64,000 bases of DNA, taken from NCBI RefSeq assembly GCF_000612585.1, contig NZ_JFCA01000023.1, forward strand, positions 1 through 64,000, written 5' to 3'. A model generated the notes under the pieces. The model made no database searches, was not told the origin of the DNA, and saw nothing but the letters and a program-made list of their open reading frames with translations. Positions within the stretch are counted from its first letter, which is position 1; each line of letters starts with the position of its first letter. Source of the stretch: Pseudomonas sp. CHM02. GTDB lineage: Bacteria > Pseudomonadota > Gammaproteobacteria > Pseudomonadales > Pseudomonadaceae. The position numbers were made by a program, and so were the translations under genes. Below are positions 1 to 8,675 of the stretch, piece after piece.

Positions 1-30
1 GGCCGAGGGATGCCCCGGCCGGGCTTTTTT
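1..30 (+). terminator. Probable rho-independent terminator of a gene left of the window
   Basis: An imperfect GC-rich stem (GGCCG at 1-5 pairing with CGGCC at 16-20, inner pairs at 7-8 and 13-14) is followed by a run of six T at 25-30. The GGG at 21-23 could extend the stem with bases outside the window. It would end a rightward gene that lies before position 1. Confidence 0.55.
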
Positions 31-588
31 AAAATGGCCCGGATCGTCTGGGCGCTGTTGACCAAAGGTGGCAACTATAACGGGCATTTCAGCGCGTAAT
101 CCAGTTTTACAACCGGCTTTTGCGACGTCAGTAAATGATGGCGATACACGACAGATACCCTGGCTGAGAACCTGATGAGCAAAAAAGCTTTCGAAGCTGT
201 AGCGCTTTTAAGGACAGGCAGGAACGAATACTCATCAAGGGCCGAGTGCGTACCCGCGCTCACATGGCGCCCGGATACATTAGCGCAAGCCTGATTTACC
301 GTTCATCGTGACTGGATAGCAGAAGGTGGGCTGACCATACATTTGCTTAGAGACTCTGGCTGGAGGTTTTTCCATTGCTGCCAAAACTCCCGGTTATTTC
401 TAATGCCGCCATTTGAGTTTTTTGTCCCGCTAGTGAATGTTCGTGTATCTATTGAGAATTTTGGATCCGGTCGTCCTGGCGTCCTAGGGTCGAACCTAGT
501 CTGATATGGGTTGTCGCCGCGACCGCTGCTATTTGTGTTTTGTTTGAGTTAGCCCGCATAAATTTTGCAATAAGAGTTATGGGTGCCA
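31..588. other. Gene-free stretch downstream of the T6SS toxin/immunity pair
   Basis: No convincing coding region, RNA gene or repeat is visible on either strand. A 62-codon leftward open frame (75-263) has no homology I recognise and no clear ribosome site. A short palindrome lies near 483-498 (CCTAGG / CCTAG). The base composition is lower in GC than the T6SS core, as in the neighbouring immunity gene, which fits acquired DNA at the edge of the locus. Confidence 0.5.
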
Positions 589-1569
589 TTAATTGTCTAT
601 GTGGGTGAGCACTTCCCAGCGACACCCATCAAAACGCAGTAATTTTTCAGATGAAAGTGCCCACATCACACCGTCTTTTGATTCGATAGAACTGACTTCT
701 TTAGCCGTAATATTGACTTTCTTGATTTTATTATCGGTGATTATGTAAATCCCGTCACTGGCCCCTATATAAATGTGGTCTTGGAATTCAGCTGCTGAGT
801 AAAAATCAGCATCTATATTTTTTCGTGAAAGCACTTTAAAGCCCAGTCGTGCGCTTCCACTAATGATTGTCCCTTGTGAACCTGCTATCCAGACAGTGCC
901 GGAGGTTGAAATACATATACAATGAAGATCGGCGGCCGTGAGTCGGGGTAATTTATGCCATTGGGTTCCATCGTGATTTGCTAGAAAACCATCGGTTCCG
1001 ACGACGTAGATATCGCCTCTTGAACCGTCTATATCAAACAAGTCGATTGTTTCATCTATGGAAAGCTTGACGCTTTCCATAAAACTCATGTCAGGGTCTT
1101 CTGTGATTAATTTGTTTTTTTGAAGTATGTGGTCGTCAAAATGCTCCCAGGTAGATTCATTTCGTCTATAGATCTGTCCCCTGTGGCCACAACTATACAT
1201 CTGGCCATCTATGAATTTTAGTTTATTGACGTATCCATACATTTTGCTGGATGGATCTAGGCCTGCGTCTTGTATCTTTTCAACGCTAATTGCATCTCTG
1301 CTAAAGCATTCAATATAGCCTTCTTCGCTTAGTGCGTAGATTTTGCGTGTTGCTCCTAAAGTCGGAGGCGGGAAGCAGGTTGAGACCACATGCCAGTCTG
1401 GCCGGTCATGATAAAACCACTTGTCCTTATTTTTATCTTGGTAGAAAAAAAGGCGAGAATAAGGTTCATCCAGAGCGCGATCAGTGAATGAACATGACAT
1501 GTAGTACATGTCCCTGTCGATTGCTGAACCCGTATTCATGATTAGGGTTTTTGATTGTTTTGAGGTCAT
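589..1569 (-). CDS. Probable immunity protein, beta-propeller-like
   Basis: I do not recognise a named family. The 326-residue protein has no signal peptide. It carries repeated short blocks (aromatic-rich strands such as a GQIYRR block, a GDIYVVGTDG block, a GTVWIAGSQG block, a DHIYIGASDG block and a GVMWALSSE block), about 40-60 residues apart. This is typical of WD/YVTN-like beta-propellers. It starts 12 bases after the stop of the GHH nuclease toxin, with an AGGAAG ribosome site 5-6 bases before the ATG, so the two are co-expressed. The toxin-then-immunity order and the lower GC than the T6SS core suggest it neutralises that toxin in the cytoplasm. The immunity role is inference from position. 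Confidence 0.6.
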   Translation of the reverse strand: MTSKQSKTLIMNTGSAIDRDMYYMSCSFTDRALDEPYSRLFFYQDKNKDKWFYHDRPDWHVVSTCFPPPTLGATRKIYALSEEGYIECFSRDAISVEKIQDAGLDPSSKMYGYVNKLKFIDGQMYSCGHRGQIYRRNESTWEHFDDHILQKNKLITEDPDMSFMESVKLSIDETIDLFDIDGSRGDIYVVGTDGFLANHDGTQWHKLPRLTAADLHCICISTSGTVWIAGSQGTIISGSARLGFKVLSRKNIDADFYSAAEFQDHIYIGASDGIYIITDNKIKKVNITAKEVSSIESKDGVMWALSSEKLLRFDGCRWEVLTHIDN

Positions 1570-1581
1570 CTCTGTCTTCCT

Positions 1582-2217
1582 TTAAAAGTTGCCGGCGCCG
1601 ATTTTACCAAGCGAGCCTGGCGGGGTGGATTTTATAAGTTTGCCTGACTTATCAGCCCTGACTCTGAATTGTGAAGGTAGTCCTTTGGTTTCGTGATAAG
1701 CGCGTAGTTGAGCTGCCAGTAGTCCAGAGTTGCACCCAGTAACTCGTGCAGCTGCCAATGCACCCATTACTTCAAGCTTTAACAGGGTAGTGGTTCCGGG
1801 TGGTGTTTCAGATAGTCCAAGCGCCGTTTCAAGAGGGTCATAAATCTTATGTATTTTTCCGTGCTGATCCGTAAGTCCTTTTCCTCTTACACAAATAACT
1901 AATCCCTCTGACTCGGAAAGACCTCCAGGGATTTGTTTTCTGTTGGGGCCCTGGCGTGGGCCTTGTCTGAATGCGCGATCTGGTACGACATGATGTCCTG
2001 TTAAACCTTTCGCTTTGCATGTGTCTGGTTTGAAAGGGCGTAATAAACACTTTTCATTGCCTAAAAATTTCCCGCCATTTTTACCTTTGGATGAAGGTGG
2101 ATCTATTGCTTTTGTTTCAACGGCACGTGCAGCTCTTTCGGATGCGCCAGCGGTCGTTGAAGTCTTCGCGGGGATGATCGTTAAGGTCGAACGCCAACCC
2201 CGGTTGTAGACGCTCAT
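1582..2217 (-). CDS. GHH-type nuclease toxin module, detached from its carrier
   Basis: The 211-residue frame carries a GHHVVP motif (around residue 75) typical of Tox-GHH/GHH2 HNH-fold nucleases. It also has the GNEKCLLRPF-type lead-in often seen before GHH2 domains in T6SS effectors with PAAR-like (DUF4150) N-termini. The first 26 or so codons (2142-2217) are vgrG sequence read in the wrong frame, so the native N-terminus is missing. The ATG at 2217 lies inside the vgrG fragment and has no strong ribosome site. The product may come from internal initiation, from coupling to the truncated vgrG, or not at all. It is followed by a probable immunity gene. DNA cleavage in recipient cells is inferred from the motif family. 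Confidence 0.65.
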   Translation of the reverse strand: MSVYNRGWRSTLTIIPAKTSTTAGASERAARAVETKAIDPPSSKGKNGGKFLGNEKCLLRPFKPDTCKAKGLTGHHVVPDRAFRQGPRQGPNRKQIPGGLSESEGLVICVRGKGLTDQHGKIHKIYDPLETALGLSETPPGTTTLLKLEVMGALAAARVTGCNSGLLAAQLRAYHETKGLPSQFRVRADKSGKLIKSTPPGSLGKIGAGNF

Positions 2218-3106
2218 CGTCGCCTTCCAGATGGGCCAACTTGGCGTCGTTGCGCTGGGCCGCCAGTCGCGTTTTGGTAAAGGGCTTGCCAGCGATGTCG
2301 CGCTTGTAGCGGCCGGGGTAGTCGTAGCGTTCGTAGTCTTTGTGTTGGTTGTTCAGGTCCTGATCGCCCGTCGCGGTGTGCTGCTGGTTGTAGCGCGGGT
2401 GGGTGAAGGTGTAGTCGCGCTGCACCTGCACGGCGGTGCGCACCTGCTCGGTGTAGTGGAACCGGTTCAACGCCGGTTCCAGGGCGTCGCCGCCACTCAT
2501 GGGCTGGTAGATCACCGGGCAATCGGTGTGTGTGCCAATAGTGCCCAGCCCGCCGACGCGGTCGGTGAGGACAAGGGTGTGGCCGTCGACGCGGTGTTCG
2601 AAGGTGTAGAGCAGGCCTTCTTCGGCGGCGAGGCGGGCGATGAAATCGAGGTCGGTTTCGCCAGCCTGCACGCAGTATTCGCGCGGTTGGTGCTCGAAGC
2701 AGATTTCGCTGCGGATGTCTGTCAGCTTTTGCTCGGCCAGCACGCTGGTAATGATGTCGGGCACGGTCTGGGCCTGGAAGATGCGCCAGTTGGAGCGCAG
2801 CCGGAAGCGCGCCAAGGTGGGTTCGACCACGGCGGTGTAGCGGGTGCGGCGGAAGCCGGTGTCGCCCTGCTGGAACAGGCTGACCAAACCGTGGACGTAG
2901 CGCACTGGGGTGTCATTGCGCCAAATGGTGAATACGGCAGCCAGGTCGAGCATGCGGTAAAAATCGATAGCCGGGTGATGGCTGACCAGCTCCAGCTCAA
3001 GTTTGAAAGGCTGGGAGAGGCCTTCTTTAAGGGTGAACGAGACCACTTCGAAGGGATCGCCCCGCAGCGGTTCGAAGGTGTAACGCAGGTCGCTTTGACG
3101 GGGCAT
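2117..3106 (-). pseudogene. vgrG 5' fragment (N-terminal gp27-like half only)
   Basis: The first 320 codons match the N-terminal half of the full-length VgrG at 15251 almost residue for residue after codon 103. The match stops abruptly at an FNDRWR block. After that the frame reads nine unrelated codons and ends. The gp5 OB-fold, the beta-helix needle and the tail are absent, so it cannot form a spike by itself. A strong ribosome site (GGAGG, five bases before the ATG) and the PAAR gene 25 bases upstream show it once sat in an hcp-paar-vgrG operon. The join to the GHH toxin shifts the frame, as expected from recombination that swapped an effector tail onto vgrG. Confidence 0.8.
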
Positions 3107-3131
3107 GAAACCTCCTTGTGGTGAGTCCGGA

Positions 3132-3389
3132 TCAGTTGATCAGCCAGCTGGCATCGCCGTTTTCCAGCACGCCTTCGTGGTCGGTGGTGTCACCGACACG
3201 GGCCACGGCTTTGCCGTTGATGACCATTGAGGGCGAGCCGCTGATGATCACGGCACCGCAGCCAAGGGTGTCGCCGACGCGGGCAATTGCGCGGCCGTTG
3301 ACGGTGACGTTTCGCGTACCGCTTTTGACGGTAGTAGGGCCGCATAAAGGGCAATCATGGTCGTGTCCGACCAGAACGACGGCAGGCAT
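3132..3389 (-). CDS. PAAR-repeat spike-tip protein
   Basis: The 85-residue protein matches the short stand-alone PAAR family: a beta-rich cone that caps the VgrG trimer, with glycine-rich repeats (GDTLGCG, INGKAVARVGD, GDTTDHEG) and conserved His/Cys residues near the N-terminus (GHDHDCPLCG) that would hold the zinc. There is no C-terminal toxin extension, so it is structural or an adaptor. A strong AGGAGG ribosome site lies four bases before the ATG. It lies between hcp and the truncated vgrG and probably serves any VgrG made by the cell, including the full-length one at 15.3 kb. Confidence 0.9.
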   Translation of the reverse strand: MPAVVLVGHDHDCPLCGPTTVKSGTRNVTVNGRAIARVGDTLGCGAVIISGSPSMVINGKAVARVGDTTDHEGVLENGDASWLIN

Positions 3390-3419
3390 AGAGCCTCCTG
3401 ATAACTATCAAGTCAGTGA

Positions 3420-3447
3420 ACGTTCCACCGCCTGTGCGACGGAACGT
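3420..3447 (-). terminator. Stem-loop between hcp and paar
   Basis: ACGTTCC (3420-3426) pairs with GGAACGT (3441-3447) around a 14-base loop, 12 bases after the hcp stop. There is no T-run, so it is more likely an attenuator or a 3'-end stabiliser that raises hcp over the downstream genes than a full terminator. Confidence 0.35.
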
Positions 3448-3459
3448 GCTGGTTGGCGA

Positions 3460-3972
3460 TTAAGCCGGTTTGCGCCAGTCATCCGAGGCTTCGGTACCGG
3501 CCACGACATGGCTCCAGCTGACCTTGCGGTAGGCCAGGCTGGTCTTGATTAACTGGGTGTAGTTGGCGTTGTCGCTGTCCTGAGCGTGGGGCAGCACGGT
3601 GTCGATCTCGACGACAGTGGCGTCCTCCAGTTTGGTGGTGAAAAAGTGCTCCTGTTTGCCGTCCCCAGAGGTACGAAACCACTTGACCTCGACGGTCGGC
3701 AGCATTTCGCCGGTGGCCAGCGCCTGGTAGAGCATGGGCGAGGCTTTGCTCAGAGCGCTGGTGAAGATCAGTGGCTTATGCACGCGCTGGCCGGCGGGCT
3801 GACCGCTTTGCGGGTCGGTAGGCGTGGTGATCTGATGGTCGATTGCCTGTGCAAGGATTTCGTCCTCGTGGCCTTCGACATAAACGTTGCCCACCGAATC
3901 AGCGGTGAACGCGCCCTGGGTGATATGGCCTTGGTTTTGGCCGTGGATGCTGATGTACGCGGGTGTTGGCAT
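3460..3972 (-). CDS. hcp: Hcp (TssD), T6SS tube protein
   Basis: The 170-residue protein is a typical Hcp. It opens with MPTPAYISIHGQNQG, followed by the VYVEGHEDEI and HKPLIFTSALSKASP blocks of the hexameric tube ring family, and ends with the conserved core in which Tyr/Trp-rich strands lead to SYRKVSW-like residues. Hcp rings stack inside the TssB/TssC sheath and are ejected. The start has a GGAG ribosome site. It follows tssL by about 100 bases that contain small hairpins, so separate transcript levels for hcp are plausible. Confidence 0.95.
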   Translation of the reverse strand: MPTPAYISIHGQNQGHITQGAFTADSVGNVYVEGHEDEILAQAIDHQITTPTDPQSGQPAGQRVHKPLIFTSALSKASPMLYQALATGEMLPTVEVKWFRTSGDGKQEHFFTTKLEDATVVEIDTVLPHAQDSDNANYTQLIKTSLAYRKVSWSHVVAGTEASDDWRKPA

Positions 3973-4075
3973 GACAAACTCCTTGTCGCGATGATTAAAC
4001 GACCCTGAGGTCGTGGGTTATGGCCCAAGAGGCCATGGCTTTGCAGGCGCTCGGGAGGAGCACGCTGAAAATCGG

Positions 4076-4924
4076 TTACAGGTTGAGAATCCGCTCCAGG
4101 GAGGCGAGTACTTCTTGGGTAATGCTGTTCAGGCGCATCGAGTAGATCGTGTAGGCGCAGGTCAGCACGACAGCGGCCAATGCCCATGGCGTCCACAATG
4201 GCCAGGCGCGCTTGATGCGGTAGTTGCGCGGCGCGACGTTTTTCAGCGGATCGGTCAGGCGTTTGGGCGTCTCGCCACGCAATGGACGCAGCAGGCCGTG
4301 CAGTTGGTCGATGATCTTCTGTATTTCGTCATCGCCCTTGCTATGGGCGCCGTATTTGCCCTTGAGGCCGGAGATCAGGCACTGGTACATGAACTCCAGC
4401 ACATGCTGGTACCGCGCCGCTTCGGGGATCATGTTGTTCATGATGGTGAAGAACCGCTCACCGCCTCGGGTTTCCCCATGGAACTGGCTGAGCAATGAGC
4501 GGGCGCTCCATGTGGAGAGCCTGCCCCAGGTGGTGCGCATGACCACCTCGTCGATCAGCAGGCACAGGCTGTAGGAGTAGGCCTTGAGCATGCCGGCGTC
4601 GTAGTCGAGTTGGCTGACTTCTTCCATGATCGTGGTGATCTGGTTGCTGACGCTTTTGTACAGCGTGGTCACATCATCGTGATGGTCCAGGCGGCGCAGA
4701 CGGATGACCAGGCCGATCAGGGGCGTGGCGGCGTCGCAGAGCGGGTTCCAGGCCAGGCCACGCATGTCGAATTCAGGGTCTGCGAGCAGCGGTTCGGGTT
4801 TGGGCTTGGCCGGTTCCTCTATGGCATCGGCCTCCTTACTGCTGGTGGCCTGTTGCAGATAGCTGAATATCAGGTTGCCGTCATCTGCTGGGGGCGTGGT
4901 TTTGGTGGGCATGGACTCACTCAT
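4076..4924 (-). CDS. tssL: TssL (DotU/IcmH family), T6SS inner-membrane protein
   Basis: The DotU domain (residues about 60-250) is cytoplasmic and is followed by one C-terminal membrane helix (WPLWTPWALAAVVLTCAYTI). There is no peptidoglycan-binding extension, so it is the short form of the family. It joins TssM and TssJ in the membrane complex and contacts TssK. I chose the ATG at 4924, which overlaps the tssK stop by eight bases, because the longer frame from 5005 reads tssK sequence in another frame. An ATG at 4912 with a GAGTGAG site is an alternative. Confidence 0.93.
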   Translation of the reverse strand: MSESMPTKTTPPADDGNLIFSYLQQATSSKEADAIEEPAKPKPEPLLADPEFDMRGLAWNPLCDAATPLIGLVIRLRRLDHHDDVTTLYKSVSNQITTIMEEVSQLDYDAGMLKAYSYSLCLLIDEVVMRTTWGRLSTWSARSLLSQFHGETRGGERFFTIMNNMIPEAARYQHVLEFMYQCLISGLKGKYGAHSKGDDEIQKIIDQLHGLLRPLRGETPKRLTDPLKNVAPRNYRIKRAWPLWTPWALAAVVLTCAYTIYSMRLNSITQEVLASLERILNL

Positions 4925-6263
4925 CTTTCTCACTCCTGATCGCCCAGAACTGCAACTCCAGCTCCGGGAATTCACCGGCAATATGGAAACCAAACCCGCT
5001 GCCACTGCTCAGGCCTTGCCAAGCAGGGTGATGGCGGTCGAGTTCGAAGTAGCTGAAGCCGGCATGGAACGGCAGGTGCCGTGGCGCCACCGGTAGCGGC
5101 AGCAGCGGGATACCCGGCAGTTGCAGGCTGACCAGTTGCTCCAATCCTTCGGTGGAGCTGATCTTGATCTGCTTGGGCAGTTGCTGGCGCAGGGTCTCCG
5201 CGGGCAGTTCGGCCCGCACGGCGAGGATGAATTCGGCGTTGTCCAGCAGGCGCTTGTCGTTCAAGGCAGCGGTGCGTACGCCGTATTGCTGCACGACAAT
5301 CGGCAGCGACACCGCACGTGGTTGCAGCACGGTGCCCAAGGCACGGCGCAGGGTGTGTTCCAGAAGCTGGAAAGACTCGTGCAGGTTGTCGTGCTGGTAG
5401 GCCGGGTATTCCTGGGGCAGGTGACCTTCATCGGTAAAGGTCACCAGTTCGCCGCAGGCCTGGGCCAGTGCGATATATAGCCGTTCCGGGTGGACCTGGC
5501 GCTGGCGAGCCAGGTGCTGGAACAGCGGAAACAAGCGGTTGAGGGTTTGCAGCAGGTTGAAGTCGGTGACATCGGCCACGCCGGACTGCCCCGGTGAGCC
5601 GATGCGCTGGGCCAGGTTCTTGGCCCGCTCGCGCATCAACCCGGCCACTTCACCCAGGTAGCGGTGCAGCGCCGGCACCGCTTGCAGGGATAGGCTGGTG
5701 GGGTAGAAATGCTCGTCCATCACCAGGCTGCCATCCGGGCGCTTGTCTTTGATCCTGCCCAGGGCAATGCCGGTGAAGGCACTGCGGTCGCTGCGTTCGA
5801 GCATCAGTTGCAGGTTGGGCACGGCCAGGTCCATGCCGACCTGATCGCCGTCATCGCTGTGGGTATCGCGGATTTCTTCGCGCCGGGCGATATAGCGGCT
5901 GTTGCCGTACTGGTCGGGCCAGCGCACTTCGAGAGCGCCATTGGAGCGCAGCGGCAGAGCCAGGTAGACGATCTGGCCAACCGCGCTGCTGTCAGCGATC
6001 TCCAACGGGGAGGGCGGTGCCAGGTCGTGGGGAATGTCGAAGACGCTGCCGTCGGGCATGATCCCGCGTGCCCGGGTGATGGCGATTTTGCCGAAGCTCA
6101 GGTATTCGTCGTTCAACGCCAGCTCGCTGAAGCCATAGAGCGCGTCGTTGAGGCTGTGCAGGCGCTGGTGCACGGCGGCTTCGGCGGCGCGCGCCTGTTG
6201 CTGGAAGTGCTGGGGTTTGACGAACAAACCTTCATGCCAGATGACGAGGTTGCGTGAACTCAT
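4917..6263 (-). CDS. tssK: TssK, T6SS baseplate adaptor
   Basis: The 448-residue protein begins MSSRNLVIWHEGLFVKPQHFQQQ, the hallmark of TssK, and has the usual length. TssK trimers link the baseplate (TssE/F/G) to the cytoplasmic parts of TssL and TssM. It sits between the FHA-TssJ fusion (37-base gap) and tssL (overlapping), consistent with one leftward transcript. I see nothing unusual in its sequence. Confidence 0.96.
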   Translation of the reverse strand: MSSRNLVIWHEGLFVKPQHFQQQARAAEAAVHQRLHSLNDALYGFSELALNDEYLSFGKIAITRARGIMPDGSVFDIPHDLAPPSPLEIADSSAVGQIVYLALPLRSNGALEVRWPDQYGNSRYIARREEIRDTHSDDGDQVGMDLAVPNLQLMLERSDRSAFTGIALGRIKDKRPDGSLVMDEHFYPTSLSLQAVPALHRYLGEVAGLMRERAKNLAQRIGSPGQSGVADVTDFNLLQTLNRLFPLFQHLARQRQVHPERLYIALAQACGELVTFTDEGHLPQEYPAYQHDNLHESFQLLEHTLRRALGTVLQPRAVSLPIVVQQYGVRTAALNDKRLLDNAEFILAVRAELPAETLRQQLPKQIKISSTEGLEQLVSLQLPGIPLLPLPVAPRHLPFHAGFSYFELDRHHPAWQGLSSGSGFGFHIAGEFPELELQFWAIRSEKDE

Positions 6264-6300
6264 CGGTGGTTACTCGGGGCAAAAGCGGCTGAAAAGGGCG

Positions 6301-7656
6301 TCATCGGATTTCTCCTTTGAGGCTGACCTGGGCGGCATCCAACTGCACCAGCACGGCGTACTGGCGGCCCTTGGGCTCGACCCGTAGATGCTGTTTCCAC
6401 TGGCCGACTTCGCTGCTGTGATAGTTGGCGATCACCGCGATAAATCGGGTGTCTTCATCCAGGGGACGCAGGTCGACGAACTTGAATTGGCCGGGTTGAA
6501 GCAGGTAGTCATCGGCGCGGATATAGGTGCTGCCCAGGGTCTTTTTCAGGTCCTCGGCCAGGGCCTGGGGGCTGGCGTTGACCAGCAGCGAGTCATCGGT
6601 CAGTTGCAAGACCTTGAAGGCGATTGGCGTGGCGATCTGCTGCAATGCCGGGTTGCCCTGTGGCGTGGTGAGACTGATCCCCTGGTCGTCGTAGTCGCCC
6701 AGCAGCACGCCTTCGAGAGGCGACATGGGGATCGTGGGCGCAGGCTCAAAACCCAGCAAAGACTGAGCCGGAACGGTTTCGTAGAGGTGATTGAGCAGGG
6801 TCTGCACTTTGTCGGTCAGTGCCTGCGGGCTGGCGGCCTGAACGTTCAGGTTGTAGGGCAAGCGACCCGGCTCCTCGTCGGCAGTGGGTGCGGTGCCGGT
6901 ACTGATCAGCCGCTGATTAACATTGTCACTGGCATGCAGGCTCAGGGAATAGCGGCTGGGTTGATCGTCGGGGCCGCCGACCGGAATCGATGGGGTCCAG
7001 ATCACCTGGCCGATCTTGCTAAGCATGGTGCAGCCGCCCAGAGTCAGACAGGCGAGCAACAAGGTGGCCAGGCGCAGGTTGCTGAACAGGCTGGCGGGCT
7101 TCCTGGGGGCAGGCGCACCACTGTCAGGCAGTGGCTTTGGCGGTTTTGCCGCCTTCATCGCTTGCAGCGGATCACCTTGTTCCGTCAAGTCCACGGGCTG
7201 GCAAAGGCGCTCGAATTCCGGGCACGTGGCAGGTCGTGGATCGGGTAGGGGCAGGCCCGGTAAATCCTCCAGTTTCCAGGCTTGCATATCTTCCGGCTGG
7301 CCCGAGAACAGCTCATCGAGCGACCGCTGACCTTGCGCGTGCTCACCGAGCTGCACCGCGACCCGATACGCCCCAATCTGCAACAGGTCGCCGTCGTTGA
7401 GGCTCACCGCCACATTGCGGCCCAATGGCAAGTTATGACCGTTGGCGTAGGTACTGCCGCTGCGGTCGATCACGCAGAAGCGCCCTTCGATGACGCGGAT
7501 GTCGCAATGGTTGGGCTGCACGCTGTTGTGGCGATCTTCCAGACGCCAGTCCGCCGCTGCACTGCCAATGCTGCCACCCTGTGGGCCAAACCGGTGAAGG
7601 GGCAAATACCCGTGCAGCAATTGCGCGGGATTATTGATAACCAGGGTCAGCTTCAT
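6301..7656 (-). CDS. tssJ: FHA domain fused to TssJ (T6SS outer-membrane-complex component)
   Basis: This single 451-residue protein joins an N-terminal FHA-like domain (residues 1-105), a linker rich in Pro and Lys, one membrane helix ending LGGC (Cys209) and a TssJ-like periplasmic domain (about 215-451). Usual TssJ proteins are about 160-180-residue lipoproteins with an N-terminal signal. Here the lipobox-like Cys lies at the end of an internal helix, so the protein may be an inner-membrane bitopic protein or be processed in an unusual way. The FHA part keeps the fold motifs and His50 but has Ser32 where the phosphothreonine-binding Arg is expected and Gln47 where the Ser is expected. The start was chosen at the ATGA overlap with the tssG stop. 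Confidence 0.8.
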   Translation of the reverse strand: MKLTLVINNPAQLLHGYLPLHRFGPQGGSIGSAAADWRLEDRHNSVQPNHCDIRVIEGRFCVIDRSGSTYANGHNLPLGRNVAVSLNDGDLLQIGAYRVAVQLGEHAQGQRSLDELFSGQPEDMQAWKLEDLPGLPLPDPRPATCPEFERLCQPVDLTEQGDPLQAMKAAKPPKPLPDSGAPAPRKPASLFSNLRLATLLLACLTLGGCTMLSKIGQVIWTPSIPVGGPDDQPSRYSLSLHASDNVNQRLISTGTAPTADEEPGRLPYNLNVQAASPQALTDKVQTLLNHLYETVPAQSLLGFEPAPTIPMSPLEGVLLGDYDDQGISLTTPQGNPALQQIATPIAFKVLQLTDDSLLVNASPQALAEDLKKTLGSTYIRADDYLLQPGQFKFVDLRPLDEDTRFIAVIANYHSSEVGQWKQHLRVEPKGRQYAVLVQLDAAQVSLKGEIR

Positions 7657-8675
7657 GCGCGCCCCCGAATCCGCACCACGGCGGGATGACGTTGTTCCTG
7701 GTGTTCGATAAAGCTGGTCCAACCCAAGTGGGTGCCGCTGTCGCGTTGCAGGTTGAAGGGCGGCACGTCCTCTTCGCGTAGCCCCAATTCCAGGTCGTAG
7801 GCGGTGGCATCGCGCAGCAGAAAGTCCATCAATTGGCGCAACCGCCCGAATTGCTCGCCACTGGGCAAGAACTGACGGAAGCGCGCCTGGGTCAGATTGG
7901 GAATGACGAGGGTGAATTTGCTGGCGCGGGTCTTGCTGCGGTCACCCACCACAAAGTCGTTGCCCAGGGTGCCGTTGGCCTTGCCCAACGCCAGGCGCTG
8001 GCGCTGCGGTAAGTTCACCGAACGCACCTCGAATTCACGGATGTACACGCCGTGCAGATCAAAGCAATGCTCGACGATGCCGGACACTATCGAAGGTGAA
8101 CGGCTGCGACTAGCGATCAACCCGGCAAAGCTCAGCAGGCGGCCCCATGGCAGCGGCGTCGCGCCACGCAGGTCGTTGTCGTTCAACCCGATCATGGAAA
8201 ACACATAACGCGAAAAGCGGTCGCTGGCCTCGACCTGAAAGCGGATGTAGTAGCGGTACTTGCGCCAGCTGTGGTGCAGCAGGGTCAGCAGACGATGGTT
8301 GAAAAAGTCCATGAACGCTGGACGAATTCCGCGCTCTTGGGCCTGCTCATAGGCCAGGCGGTCGAGGTAATAGCCAGGTAGCGGTGAGTCGGTGCCGTGT
8401 AAACCAAAAAAACTGGTCTGCAGGCGATAGCGCATCTCTTCGCGGTTCTCCTCAAGGCGTGCCGCCTCGACCACGTCGGAGGCCGGAAAGCCCAACCCCG
8501 CGTGGCTTTGCAGGCGCACACGACGGCGCGCCGCCGCACTCAAGGGCTGCGCTTCAAGGTCGTCACCATGCAAAGCGTGCAGATGCTCCAGCAGACGGTG
8601 AAACGAATAGTTCCGCGCGTCGGCCAGCAGCACATCGGCTAGATCACGGGTTGTCTGCCGGTCAACAGTGGCCAT
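7653..8675 (-). CDS. tssG: TssG, T6SS baseplate wedge protein
   Basis: The 340-residue protein fits TssG in length and in blocks such as LLEHLHAL near the N-terminus, FFGLHGTDSPLPGYYLD and the LDFFNHRLLTLLHHSWRKY-like region. It assembles with TssE, TssF and TssK into the baseplate wedge. Its start overlaps the tssF stop by 37 bases and its stop overlaps the next start by four bases (ATGA), so translation is coupled on both sides. Confidence 0.94.
   Translation of the reverse strand: MATVDRQTTRDLADVLLADARNYSFHRLLEHLHALHGDDLEAQPLSAAARRRVRLQSHAGLGFPASDVVEAARLEENREEMRYRLQTSFFGLHGTDSPLPGYYLDRLAYEQAQERGIRPAFMDFFNHRLLTLLHHSWRKYRYYIRFQVEASDRFSRYVFSMIGLNDNDLRGATPLPWGRLLSFAGLIASRSRSPSIVSGIVEHCFDLHGVYIREFEVRSVNLPQRQRLALGKANGTLGNDFVVGDRSKTRASKFTLVIPNLTQARFRQFLPSGEQFGRLRQLMDFLLRDATAYDLELGLREEDVPPFNLQRDSGTHLGWTSFIEHQEQRHPAVVRIRGRA

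Noticed and set aside
475..510. tRNA T-arm-like sequence (GGTTCGACCC on the minus strand)
   Set aside because: The loop is one base short, and no acceptor, D or anticodon arms could be fitted around it, so neither a tRNA nor an attachment-site fragment is supported.
2231..3124. 297-codon rightward open frame over the vgrG fragment
   Set aside because: It is the antisense shadow of vgrG; composition is Val/Ala/Gly-rich and the same shadow recurs opposite the full-length vgrG.
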